Source of the DNA: Actinomycetota bacterium
Lineage (GTDB): Bacteria; Actinomycetota; Actinomycetes; S36-B12; UBA5976
Length of the DNA stretch: 6,441 nucleotides
Assembly: GCA_947447095.1 (NCBI GenBank)
Contig: CANFIL010000071.1
Location: 1 to 6,441, forward strand
Reading direction: 5' to 3'
Position numbers and translations under genes: made by a program. The notes under the pieces were generated by a model. It was not told where the DNA came from and made no database searches. It was given only the letters and a program-made list of their open reading frames with translations. Positions 1 through 6,280 of this stretch are shown piece by piece. How positions within the stretch are numbered: the first letter of the stretch is position 1; every line of letters starts with the position of its first letter.

Positions 1-2
1 TC

Positions 3-1481
3 AATCTTGTTCCCATATTGCTCGTAGTTGTTGCCATTGCCGGTGTATTCAAAGGCCAACATCTGAAAAAGCATGACCCAGCGGTGTACGCAAAACTCGC
101 TTCTTCGCGACTTCGTGTGCGCAAGGTAGCCATACTTCCTGCTGCCAACTACACAAATAAGTACTGCATCATTGGTGCTGGCCCATCGGGGCTGGTTACT
201 GCGCGAGCGTTTCTGCACGAAGGCATTCCATTCGATTGGTTCGAGCGCCATAGTGATGTCGGTGGACTGTGGGACATGGATAATCCAGGAAGCCCAATGT
301 ATGAAAGTGCCCACTTCATAAGTTCGAAGTACACCAGTGCATTTATCGGCTTTCCAATGCCAGCCGATTACCCGGACTACCCAACATGGCGACAAATCCG
401 TGATTACATTCGTAGCTTTGCGACAGCCTATGGGCTCTACGATCATGTCCAACTCAACACCGAAGTGAAGCGAGCAACTCCAAATAGCGACGGCACGTGG
501 ACTGTTGAAATCGCTTCCGGCCAAGTGGCAACGTATGCAGGGGTTGTGGTTGCAACTGGAACAAACTGGCACCCGAACGTTGCCCAGATTCCCGGTGCAA
601 CAGATTTCCAGGGAACGATTGAGCATTCTGTGACGTTTAACGATGGCGCTACATTCCGTGGCAAGAACGTGCTCGTGGTTGGAGCCGGTAACTCAGGAGT
701 TGATATTGCCTGCGACGCTGCGCGAAATGCAGAGTCGGCGTTCCTTTCAGTGCGCCGTGGTTACCGATTTGTTCCCAAACATGTGTTTGGTATCCCAACT
801 GATGCTTTGTTGTCAGGAATCATCGATCCGCCGCGAGGTGTGTCACTTTCTGGCGATGCCAATAAATTAGTTGACACGTTAGTAGGCGACTTAACTCGTT
901 TCGGTTTGCCGGCACCTGACCACAATGTGCTTGAGAGCCATCCCATTATGAATACTCAAGTTTTGTACCACATGGCTCATGGCGACCTTATCGCCAAGCC
1001 TGATGTGAAACGCATTCTTTCGGACGGCGTTGAATTTACTGATGGCTCTTTCGAAAAGATTGACCACGTTGTGCTTGCGACCGGTTATCAATACTCGGTT
1101 CCATTCTTGGATGCACCTGAGCTCTCGTGGATCCATGGTCGCCCACAGCTGTACTTGCGGTTGTTCTCACGTCAGTATGACCACTTGTACTTCATTGGTT
1201 TTGCAGAATTCGCCGATGCCGCATATAAGCGTTTTGAAGATATGGCGCACATGATTGTGATGGATGCCCGCATCCATGCCACGGGTGAAATGCGCGAAAG
1301 TTGGACGCAGCTCAAGCGTGATGACAATCCTGATCTCTCAGGTGGACATACCTACATCGATAGCCCAAGACATACGGGATACATCGAAGTCGAGACGTAC
1401 CGAGAATATCTCGCACACGTGCGTGATCAATTCAATTGGTACGACTTTGAGGAAACAACCTTTGAGGATGTCCGTAAGTAG
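3..1481 (+). CDS. Class B flavin-dependent monooxygenase (FMO-like), 5' end outside window
   Basis: Probable FAD- and NADPH-dependent monooxygenase that oxygenates a small lipophilic or heteroatom substrate; the substrate cannot be told. Numbering from the TTG codon at 18: FAD-binding GAGPSG at 53-58 followed by an ER-rich end of beta 2 (WFERH), the FMO fingerprint F197-x-G199-x3-H203-x3-F207, NADPH-binding GAGNSG at 222-227, and the late ATGY motif at 354-357. The fingerprint ends in F, not W, which favours an FMO over a Baeyer-Villiger enzyme. The frame is open to the window edge, and about 50 residues precede the Rossmann motif, starting with a hydrophobic run (VPILLVVVAIAGVF); most FMOs begin only a few residues before it. 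No ATG lies in this stretch, and the TTG at 18 and GTGs at 84 and 117 have no -10 or Shine-Dalgarno nearby, so the true start is probably upstream. Convergent with the next SDR, 14 nt apart. Family call firm; N-terminus unresolved. Confidence 0.88.
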   Translation, partial: NLVPILLVVVAIAGVFKGQHLKKHDPAVYAKLASSRLRVRKVAILPAANYTNKYCIIGAGPSGLVTARAFLHEGIPFDWFERHSDVGGLWDMDNPGSPMYESAHFISSKYTSAFIGFPMPADYPDYPTWRQIRDYIRSFATAYGLYDHVQLNTEVKRATPNSDGTWTVEIASGQVATYAGVVVATGTNWHPNVAQIPGATDFQGTIEHSVTFNDGATFRGKNVLVVGAGNSGVDIACDAARNAESAFLSVRRGYRFVPKHVFGIPTDALLSGIIDPPRGVSLSGDANKLVDTLVGDLTRFGLPAPDHNVLESHPIMNTQVLYHMAHGDLIAKPDVKRILSDGVEFTDGSFEKIDHVVLATGYQYSVPFLDAPELSWIHGRPQLYLRLFSRQYDHLYFIGFAEFADAAYKRFEDMAHMIVMDARIHATGEMRESWTQLKRDDNPDLSGGHTYIDSPRHTGYIEVETYREYLAHVRDQFNWYDFEETTFEDVRK

Positions 1482-1488
1482 GGAATAA

Positions 1489-1506
1489 CCGAGGATTAAA
1501 CCTCAG
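1489..1506 (-). terminator. Weak stem-loop between convergent genes
   Basis: Read on the minus strand, CTGAGG, loop TTTAAT and CCTCGG form a 6-bp stem with one G-T pair; the SDR stop codon sits in the loop. It is followed only by TTATTCC, so a U-tract is nearly absent. On the plus strand one pair becomes a C-A mismatch. It may help end transcription of the SDR, but it is short and could be chance. Confidence 0.25.
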
Positions 1507-2368
1507 TGAGCTCCCATTCATCGCCATTGCGACGAACAAGTCCGCGCTGTTCCAGATCCTTCAGGAACTTGAGATGACCCTTCTCGCCACGGCCACGAAA
1601 TAGTGGCATGAGCTTAGGAAGTGCGTTGGGAGCCAGCATTGCAACCCGTACAAGCCAGGATTCACTTGGCTTGGGGTAGCGCTCGTAAGTTGGCTTGTCC
1701 AACATTTTGTGGAATGCCTTGACGACTTCGTCTGTCTTTTGAGGTGGGTCAAGGAACTGCAACGAATTGCCACCTTCGACAGCTTCACGATGCAGCATCG
1801 GAGTATCAGTTGCCGACGGCATGACAGCGCCGACTTTAATTCCCTTTGGTTCTAAATCAAGGGCGAGTGACAAGATTGCTCCGCGCAATCCAAACTTCGA
1901 CACTGTGTACATCGGAGTTTCACCGAGCGGAAAAATTCCGCCCAAAGAAACAGTTGCCACAATGCGTGGGTCTGATGATTTGTGCAGCAGAGGAATTGCC
2001 TTGTTCATCAACACCAATGGTGAGGTTAAGTTGATGTCGAGTTCGCGCTCGATGCTTTCTGAGCTGCGCACATCGAATCGGTCGGTTGTGGTGATCGCGG
2101 CATTCGGAATGAGTACGTCTATACGACCGTACGTTCTTGAGATTTGTTCAATCGATGAATCAATGTGTGTACGGTCGGTGAGGTCTCCACCGATTGCGAG
2201 ATGACCGGTTCCAGGCAAAGACGATACGAGTTCTTTGGCTTTCGTTTCATTCAGATCTAGCGCCACGATGCGCGCACCACGGGCTGCAAAATCTCTCGCC
2301 AAATGAGATCCGATTCCGCCAGCGGCGCCAGTGATTGCGATTACTTTGTCTGTGTATTCGAAAGCCAT
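1496..2368 (-). CDS. Classical short-chain dehydrogenase/reductase (SDR), NAD-type
   Basis: NAD(P)-dependent oxidoreductase of the classical SDR family, 290 aa, expected to be cytosolic; substrate unknown. From the ATG at 2368: cofactor motif TGAAGGIG at 13-20, D38 at the end of beta 2 (favours NAD over NADP), NAA at 89-91, N113, and catalytic S141, Y154 and K158 (YTVSK). The C-terminal 90 residues are longer than in FabG-type enzymes, with a basic, proline-rich stretch (about 222-275) and an acidic end; such extensions often shape the substrate pocket. A start 9 nt earlier at a TTG (2377) is possible in frame, but that codon lies inside a TAGATT hexamer placed exactly 7 nt before the ATG, so I choose the ATG and a leaderless transcript. 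Convergent with the monooxygenase, which could be functionally linked but cannot be co-transcribed with it. Family call very firm. Confidence 0.92.
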   Translation of the reverse strand: MAFEYTDKVIAITGAAGGIGSHLARDFAARGARIVALDLNETKAKELVSSLPGTGHLAIGGDLTDRTHIDSSIEQISRTYGRIDVLIPNAAITTTDRFDVRSSESIERELDINLTSPLVLMNKAIPLLHKSSDPRIVATVSLGGIFPLGETPMYTVSKFGLRGAILSLALDLEPKGIKVGAVMPSATDTPMLHREAVEGGNSLQFLDPPQKTDEVVKAFHKMLDKPTYERYPKPSESWLVRVAMLAPNALPKLMPLFRGRGEKGHLKFLKDLEQRGLVRRNGDEWELTEV

Positions 2369-2375
2369 GAGTGAC

Positions 2376-2381
2376 AATCTA
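2376..2381 (-). promoter_or_regulatory. -10 element for leaderless SDR transcript
   Basis: The minus strand reads TAGATT, then 7 nt, then the ATG at 2368. Transcription would begin at or next to the A of the start codon. No Shine-Dalgarno precedes the ATG. A -35 near 2399-2404 (AACATA) is poor. The same spacing recurs before the genes at 2637 and 5062, which strengthens each call. Confidence 0.55.
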
Positions 2382-2395
2382 TTGCTTACCGCAAT
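2381..2395. promoter_or_regulatory. Small inverted repeat inside the SDR promoter
   Basis: ATTGC, spacer TTACC, then GCAAT: perfect 5-bp arms with a 5-nt spacer. It lies in the -35/-10 spacer of the predicted SDR promoter and touches the -10 hexamer, the right place for a repressor site. The arms are short, so chance occurrence is possible. The half-sites resemble those of the Nur box near 6285, but the spacing (5 nt between TTGC and GCAA, not 9) does not fit. Confidence 0.3.
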
Positions 2396-2411
2396 GATTA
2401 TGTTTGATTTT

Positions 2412-2438
2412 TACTTTGAGCACTCCGCTCAAAAAGTA
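2412..2438 (-). terminator. Stem-loop directly after the tRNA 3' end
   Basis: Perfect 7-bp stem TTTGAGC (2415-2421) / GCTCAAA (2427-2433) with a 5-nt loop. It extends by three more pairs (TAC 2412-2414 with GTA 2436-2438) across a two-base bulge. On the minus strand it begins at the base after the CCA end of the tRNA. The sequence after it is A-rich, with no U-tract, so it may serve as a processing or RNase boundary as much as a terminator. Confidence 0.45.
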
Positions 2439-2523
2439 TGGTGCGGGAGGGGGGACTTGAACCCCCACACCCGAAGGCGCCAGAACCTAAATCTGGTGCG
2501 TCTGCCAATTCCGCCACTCCCGC
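2439..2523 (-). tRNA. tRNA-Leu(UAG), CCA encoded
   Basis: The minus strand folds as a class II tRNA. The acceptor stem GCGGGAG/CTCCCGC has 7 perfect pairs. The D-arm region is TGGCGGAATTGGCAGACGC. The anticodon stem CCAGA/TCTGG closes the loop TTTAGGT, giving anticodon UAG (reads CUA, and CUN by wobble). The variable arm is CGCC-TTCG-GGTG. The T arm GGGGG-TTCAAGT-CCCCC is perfect. Discriminator A is at 2442 and CCA at 2441-2439. The long variable arm and A73 fit leucine. Total 85 nt with CCA. It lies alone between two divergent SDR genes. Confidence 0.96.
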
Positions 2524-2534
2524 ACAGGTTTCTT

Positions 2535-2563
2535 ATTCTGTCAGGTTTTGGGGCTGAGGTGAA
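2535..2563 (-). promoter_or_regulatory. Probable promoter of the tRNA-Leu gene
   Basis: The minus strand shows TTCACC (2558-2563) as -35, a 17-nt spacer and CAGAAT (2535-2540) as -10, each matching four of six consensus bases. Transcription would start near 2528, a few bases before the mature 5' end at 2523, as is usual for tRNA genes. No other signal in 2524-2600 fits as well. Confidence 0.4.
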
Positions 2564-2623
2564 ATTGGCCCGGAATGTGGTCAAGTTGGCACAAGATTTC
2601 AGTATTTTTCGCCGATGACCCCA

Positions 2624-2629
2624 TACGCT
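2624..2629 (+). promoter_or_regulatory. -10 element for leaderless FabG-like SDR transcript
   Basis: TACGCT is followed by exactly 7 nt and then the ATG at 2637. No purine-rich Shine-Dalgarno lies in the 7 nt (TTCGAAC). The expected -35 region near 2601-2606 is A/T-rich but not close to consensus. Confidence 0.5.
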
Positions 2630-2636
2630 TTCGAAC

Positions 2637-3428
2637 ATGACACAAAGTTGGCTTGAACTTGAAGGCAAAGTAGCAGCAGTAACTGGAGCAGGAAGTGGCA
2701 TCGGGCGCGCTGTCGCAGAGCAATTGGCGCAGCAAGGTGTCCGTGTTGTCATGCTCGATCGTTCCGAGGAATCGTTAGTCGAAGCAGCGAATTCCGTTCG
2801 TGCATTCGGACCCGACCCGCTTGTACTTACCTGTGATGTGTCAGACGAATCAAGTGTTGTTGCAGCTGCGAGTGCTGCTGGTGCTGTGGACATTCTGGTG
2901 AACTGCGCTGGCATTTCTCGTCCAGGTGGCATTGCAGACGTATCGAGCGCGGATTGGAACACTGTTCTTGACGTGAACATGAATGGTTACTTTTTAACTT
3001 CACAAGCTTTTGGCAAGAGCATGCTCGAACGTGGTCATGGTTCCATCGTCCATGTGGCATCGATCTCGGGTCGTAATGCCCAAGGCAACAGTGGCTCGTA
3101 CAGCGTGGGCAAAGCAGGTGTGCTGATGTTGTCACAGCAACTTGCGCTTGAATGGGGATCACGTGGGGTGCGCAGCAATACTGTGAGCCCAGGGTTAGTT
3201 CGTACCCCATTAACCGAGGCGTATTACAACGTTGGTGATGTCGCAGAACGTCGTGATAAAGCGATACCTATTGGTCGCGTTGCTCGTCCCGATGACATTG
3301 CCCAGGTCGTCCTATTTCTGGCGAGTGACCGCTCGGGATATGTGACCGGCGCTGACATTGTGACCGATGGTGGATTCGCCACAACATTGATGAGTTCAGT
3401 GCCTCGGCCCGGCTACGACGGCAAGTAG
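2637..3428 (+). CDS. FabG-like short-chain dehydrogenase/reductase
   Basis: Cytosolic NAD(P)-dependent alcohol dehydrogenase or ketoreductase, 263 aa, typical SDR length. Motifs: TGAGSGIG at 16-23, D41 at the end of beta 2 (points to NAD), CDV (66-68) after beta 3, NCAG at 89-92, N114 in DVNMNG, catalytic S142, Y155 and K159 (YSVGK), PGLVRT after beta 6, and a C-terminal VTGADIVTDGG like that of FabG and 3-hydroxyacyl or sugar-alcohol dehydrogenases. FabG proper usually has an NADP-binding Arg at beta 2, and no fatty-acid synthesis genes are nearby, so a catabolic or specialised dehydrogenase is more likely than the housekeeping FabG. The ATG start is supported by the -10 hexamer 7 nt upstream. 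The last 16 nt overlap the end of the convergent MFS gene. Family certain, substrate unknown. Confidence 0.93.
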   Translation: MTQSWLELEGKVAAVTGAGSGIGRAVAEQLAQQGVRVVMLDRSEESLVEAANSVRAFGPDPLVLTCDVSDESSVVAAASAAGAVDILVNCAGISRPGGIADVSSADWNTVLDVNMNGYFLTSQAFGKSMLERGHGSIVHVASISGRNAQGNSGSYSVGKAGVLMLSQQLALEWGSRGVRSNTVSPGLVRTPLTEAYYNVGDVAERRDKAIPIGRVARPDDIAQVVLFLASDRSGYVTGADIVTDGGFATTLMSSVPRPGYDGK

Positions 3429-4597
3429 TCAGTCGTTCGGCGATTGCTCGCATACAAGTAGCCTGCAGAAGTAATACCCAAGATTCCAGCGATCGTGAAT
3501 GGCAAACTGCCATGCCCGCTGCCAAATGACCACACCGCGCCAGCCCACAATCCAGCAATCAAGATGGAGCCGCCTGCGAGTGACTGGAACACACCTTGAG
3601 CTTGGCCATGAACTTCGCGCGGTGTGCTCAAAGCTATGAGGGACTTGCCGATTCCATCGGTGAGCGCAGGAAAAAGACCATACATAGCCACAATGACGAA
3701 TAGCCATACGCTTGGCGATCTGAACTGGCCGATTGCGAAATAGGTAATACCAAAAGCCAGCATTCCAATTGCATAAACCGACCTAGGGCGAAGTCTGCTG
3801 GCTATGACACCTGCTGGGTAAGCACTCAGGGTATAAACAACATTGAATGCGATATAGGCAAGCACAACATTCGTTTGTGAAACTCCGAGTTGTGACAGGC
3901 GAAGCAGTAGAAGAGTGTCAGGAATATTTATCGCTGAGATCGCAATGAGTGGAAGAGCAGCTTTCCAAAAACTTAAGGGCAGTTTGACTTTAACGTGTTG
4001 CGCCCGACCAGATGAAACTTTGCGAGATTCTTTGACGAATAGCGTGAGGAGCATCGACAGGATTGCAGGCACAACTGCCCACCACATCACAGCGCGAACA
4101 TCATTGTTAAGTAGTGAAAGTCCAATGAGGGCAAAGATCGGTCCAATGACCGCGCCAAGGGTGTCTGCACTGCGATGAAAGCCAAGCGCCTTAGTGAAGT
4201 GCTCGCTATCGACAGATGTTGTGATCATTGCGTCGCGTGGAGCGCTACGAACTCCTTTGCCAACTCGATCCACGGCTCTGCCAAAGAGCACCATTGGCCA
4301 GGCAGCAGCGGATGCAACGAATACTTTGCCAACCGCTGCAAATCCATAACCAGTAGTAATGAGGGTCTTGCGTCCGATTCGATCGGATGCGCGGCCTGCA
4401 TAAAATTTTGATAATCCTGCAACTAACTCCGCGAAGCCTTCAACTGCGCCCAGAACTATCGCAGGTGCAGCCAGCACTCCTGTGAGGAAAAGTGGCATCA
4501 GCGGGTACATCAACTCGCTTGCTGCGTCTTGGGTAAGCGAAACCAGGCTCAGCACAACGAGGTTGCGAGTCAGCCATGGTCGCGGCTTCGTGGCCAT
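3413..4597 (-). CDS. Major facilitator superfamily permease (MJ1317/NreB-like look)
   Basis: Inner-membrane transporter of 394 aa with about 12 predicted hydrophobic segments. MFS motif A is clear between TM2 and TM3 (GRASDRIGRK, 68-77). A second block, GRAVDRVGKGVRSAPRD (106-122), followed by GFHRSADTLGAVIGP (139-153) and a late ALTDGIGKSL (311-320), is the pattern I recall from the MJ1317-like MFS group, which I believe is close to NreB nickel-resistance exporters; that relation is from memory. The substrate cannot be read from sequence. It is last in the NiCoT-peroxiredoxin-MFS cluster: its ATG directly follows the peroxiredoxin TAA, so translation is probably coupled; an AAGGA 13 nt before the ATG lies inside the upstream gene. 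A metal-efflux or metallophore role is an inference from position only; drug or sugar export is an alternative. Confidence 0.88.
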   Translation of the reverse strand: MATKPRPWLTRNLVVLSLVSLTQDAASELMYPLMPLFLTGVLAAPAIVLGAVEGFAELVAGLSKFYAGRASDRIGRKTLITTGYGFAAVGKVFVASAAAWPMVLFGRAVDRVGKGVRSAPRDAMITTSVDSEHFTKALGFHRSADTLGAVIGPIFALIGLSLLNNDVRAVMWWAVVPAILSMLLTLFVKESRKVSSGRAQHVKVKLPLSFWKAALPLIAISAINIPDTLLLLRLSQLGVSQTNVVLAYIAFNVVYTLSAYPAGVIASRLRPRSVYAIGMLAFGITYFAIGQFRSPSVWLFVIVAMYGLFPALTDGIGKSLIALSTPREVHGQAQGVFQSLAGGSILIAGLWAGAVWSFGSGHGSLPFTIAGILGITSAGYLYASNRRTTDYLPS

Positions 4598-5062
4598 TTA
4601 GATGCCAAGATCCTTGCGAAGTTTTGCAACATGGCCAGTTGCTTTCACGCCATACATTGCATGAGTCACTTTGCCTTTGCCATCGAGAATCAACGTTGAA
4701 CGAATCACGCCAGTGACGATTTTTCCGTACAAATTCTTCTCGCCCCATGCGCCTACTTTTTCCATGTAAGCGTGACCTTCGTCGGAAAGTAGGAGGAAGT
4801 TGAGATCTTCGGCATCAACGAATTGAGCAAGTTTCTCTGCTGTATCGGGTGAGATTCCGATGACTGTGTAGCCGGCACTCTTCAATGAATTGAGATTGTC
4901 TCGAAAATCGCATGCTTGTTTAGTGCAGCCGGGAGTCATAGCCGCGGGGTAGAAGTACAAAATGACGTGGGAGCCAGCAAATTCGGAAAGTTTGTGTGAC
5001 TTTCCTTTCGCGTCTTTCAACGTGAACGCAGGAACTTTGGAGCCAACTTCAAGACGGGTCAT
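4598..5062 (-). CDS. bcp: Thiol peroxidase, Bcp/PrxQ-type peroxiredoxin
   Basis: Cytosolic peroxidase that reduces hydrogen peroxide and organic hydroperoxides with thioredoxin-type reductants. 154 aa, the usual Bcp length. The active site reads P39-x3-T43-P-G-C46, with peroxidatic C46 and resolving C51 five residues later in the same helix (C-x4-C), the atypical 2-Cys PrxQ arrangement. R121 in VIRSTLILD is the expected active-site arginine. No signal peptide. Its ATG has a TAGGCT hexamer exactly 7 nt upstream and no Shine-Dalgarno, so it can be transcribed as a leaderless message. It starts 17 nt after the NiCoT gene ends and is followed with zero gap by the MFS gene. Between a nickel importer and a permease it may remove peroxide arising from nickel-dependent chemistry such as Ni superoxide dismutase; that is inference. 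Family call is firm. Confidence 0.95.
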   Translation of the reverse strand: MTRLEVGSKVPAFTLKDAKGKSHKLSEFAGSHVILYFYPAAMTPGCTKQACDFRDNLNSLKSAGYTVIGISPDTAEKLAQFVDAEDLNFLLLSDEGHAYMEKVGAWGEKNLYGKIVTGVIRSTLILDGKGKVTHAMYGVKATGHVAKLRKDLGI

Positions 5063-5069
5063 GACCCTT

Positions 5070-5075
5070 AGCCTA
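5070..5075 (-). promoter_or_regulatory. -10 element for leaderless bcp transcript
   Basis: The minus strand reads TAGGCT, then 7 nt (AAGGGTC), then the ATG at 5062. The hexamer lies wholly in the 17-nt gap after the NiCoT stop codon, and the -35 would fall in the last codons of that gene (ACCGTT at 5093-5098, poor match). This suggests an internal promoter that lets bcp and the MFS gene be made when the upstream operon promoter is off. The AAGG 3 nt before the ATG is too close to serve as a good Shine-Dalgarno. Confidence 0.5.
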
Positions 5076-5079
5076 CGAG

Positions 5080-6276
5080 TTAGTCGATAACGAACGGTTC
5101 GCGGATTGGCCCTGGTTCTAGGCCAGCTGCCGCGTGGTCAACTTGCTCGCCACGTGCCAACTGTGCTGCATGAGCGCGGTCATGCCACCGCTGTTCAATG
5201 TGACCAAATTTCCAAACAGAAATCGCCACTATCCAAACAATCGCAAAGCCCGCAACGATGATGTAGCCGGCGTTGTTGAGGTTGAAACTGTTTGCGTAAT
5301 CCCAGAATCCGCCTGTCAAGCCAAGTTGGGCAGAAAAGACTTGAGCAAGTTCCATACCGCCGATGAACATGGCAGTTGCTACTGACAAGCCGGTGATGAT
5401 GATGTTGTAGTACACCTTTCGAACAGGCTGTGAAAATGCCCATCCGTATGCGAAGTTCATGAACGATCCATCGATCGTGTCCAGCAAGCTCATTCCGCCT
5501 GCGAACAATGCGGGCAGTGCGATGATGGCCCACCAAGGAAGTCCGGCAACAACAGAAGACCCTGCAAGTACCAATAAGCCAATTTCAGTTGCCGTATCGA
5601 ACCCGAGGCCGAACAAGATGCCAAGTGGGTACATCTTCCAGCTCTTATCGATTCGACGAGCTAGTGGTCCGAAGAAACGCATAAAGAAACCACGAGAATC
5701 GAGATGCTTCTCTAGTTCCGCCTCGTCGTACATGCCGCGGCGCATTGCTACGAAAATCTTTACAACTGACCACATGACAACAAGGTTGAGAATTGCGATC
5801 AACATCAAGAAGAGACCACTGATGGTCGTACCAACGAGCCCTGTGTAGTGGTGTAGCGCGGAATTATCGTCTTTGAGTTGAACACCGAGCGATTTCATAC
5901 CGAAGTTCAAAATGATTGCCAATGTGGCTACAACGGACGAGTGACCCAAACTGAAGAAGAATCCAACTGCAAGTGGTCGCTGACCTTCGCTCATCAACTT
6001 TCGAGTTGTGTTATCGATCGCCGAGATGTGGTCGGCGTCGAATGCGTGGCGCATGCCCAAGGTGTACGCCAGGGCAGCGGTACCCCAACCGAACATAGAT
6101 CCGTCACTGAGTTCGTAGTGGCCCTTAGTAGCAGCCCAGATAAGTCCGATACCGATGACGTGAAGTCCAATAATGACCGAGAACATAAGTCCCATACGGC
6201 GCCACTCATCGCGGGTCAGACGTTCACGTAACGCGATCTTTAACTCTGCGCTGTTGGGTTTTGCCAGGGTGTTCAT
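5080..6276 (-). CDS. NiCoT-family nickel/cobalt permease
   Basis: Inner-membrane, proton-motive-force-linked uptake of Ni2+ and/or Co2+ (HoxN/NixA/NicT group), 398 aa, with about eight hydrophobic segments. Signature blocks in order: RHAFDADHISAIDNTTRK around the metal-selecting H77-x4-D82-H83 in TM2, FFFSLGHSSVV (106-116), LGFDTATE (224-231) and GMSLLDTIDGSFMNFAYGW (261-279). A cytoplasmic N-terminus of about 25 charged residues precedes TM1, and the tail (360-398) is hydrophilic with four histidines (H365, H369, H381 and H359 at its edge), possibly a metal-sensing or buffering end. The ATG at 6276 has AAGGAG 4 nt before it, unlike the leaderless genes nearby. A Nur-type box overlaps this leader, so repression by nickel is likely, and nickel is the more likely substrate. 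First gene of a cluster with bcp and an MFS permease. Ni versus Co preference cannot be settled from motifs. Confidence 0.96.
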   Translation of the reverse strand: MNTLAKPNSAELKIALRERLTRDEWRRMGLMFSVIIGLHVIGIGLIWAATKGHYELSDGSMFGWGTAALAYTLGMRHAFDADHISAIDNTTRKLMSEGQRPLAVGFFFSLGHSSVVATLAIILNFGMKSLGVQLKDDNSALHHYTGLVGTTISGLFLMLIAILNLVVMWSVVKIFVAMRRGMYDEAELEKHLDSRGFFMRFFGPLARRIDKSWKMYPLGILFGLGFDTATEIGLLVLAGSSVVAGLPWWAIIALPALFAGGMSLLDTIDGSFMNFAYGWAFSQPVRKVYYNIIITGLSVATAMFIGGMELAQVFSAQLGLTGGFWDYANSFNLNNAGYIIVAGFAIVWIVAISVWKFGHIEQRWHDRAHAAQLARGEQVDHAAAGLEPGPIREPFVID

Positions 6277-6280
6277 AGGT

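Noticed and set aside
1..1481. Baeyer-Villiger monooxygenase assignment for the flavoprotein
   Set aside because: The fingerprint ends in F207 where Baeyer-Villiger enzymes carry W followed by P or D, so the FMO reading fits better.
1767..2204. 145-codon open frame on + opposite the SDR gene
   Set aside because: It lies entirely antisense to a gene with full SDR motifs, has no recognisable domain and no start signal.
2381..2395. A second Nur box at the SDR promoter
   Set aside because: The half-sites look similar, but TTGC and GCAA are 5 nt apart; the Nur box needs 9, so the match is not to the same operator.
2439..2523. tRNA as an integration site with a nearby mobile element
   Set aside because: No integrase, no second copy of the tRNA 3' end and no transposase is visible in the window.
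2331..2618. 95-codon open frame on + covering the SDR-tRNA intergenic region
   Set aside because: It spans the tRNA gene antisense and both regulatory regions; composition and content are explained by those features.
2429..2980. 183-codon open frame on - running through the tRNA and antisense to the second SDR
   Set aside because: It includes the tRNA sequence in its C-terminal part and is Ser/Thr/Ala-rich as expected from an antisense reading; the sense SDR is unambiguous.
5459..5848. 129-codon open frame on + opposite the NiCoT gene
   Set aside because: Antisense to conserved NiCoT signature blocks, with no domain or start signal.
5878..6231. 117-codon open frame on + opposite the NiCoT N-terminus
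   Set aside because: It overlaps the invariant HAFDADH region on the other strand and shows no protein-like motif.
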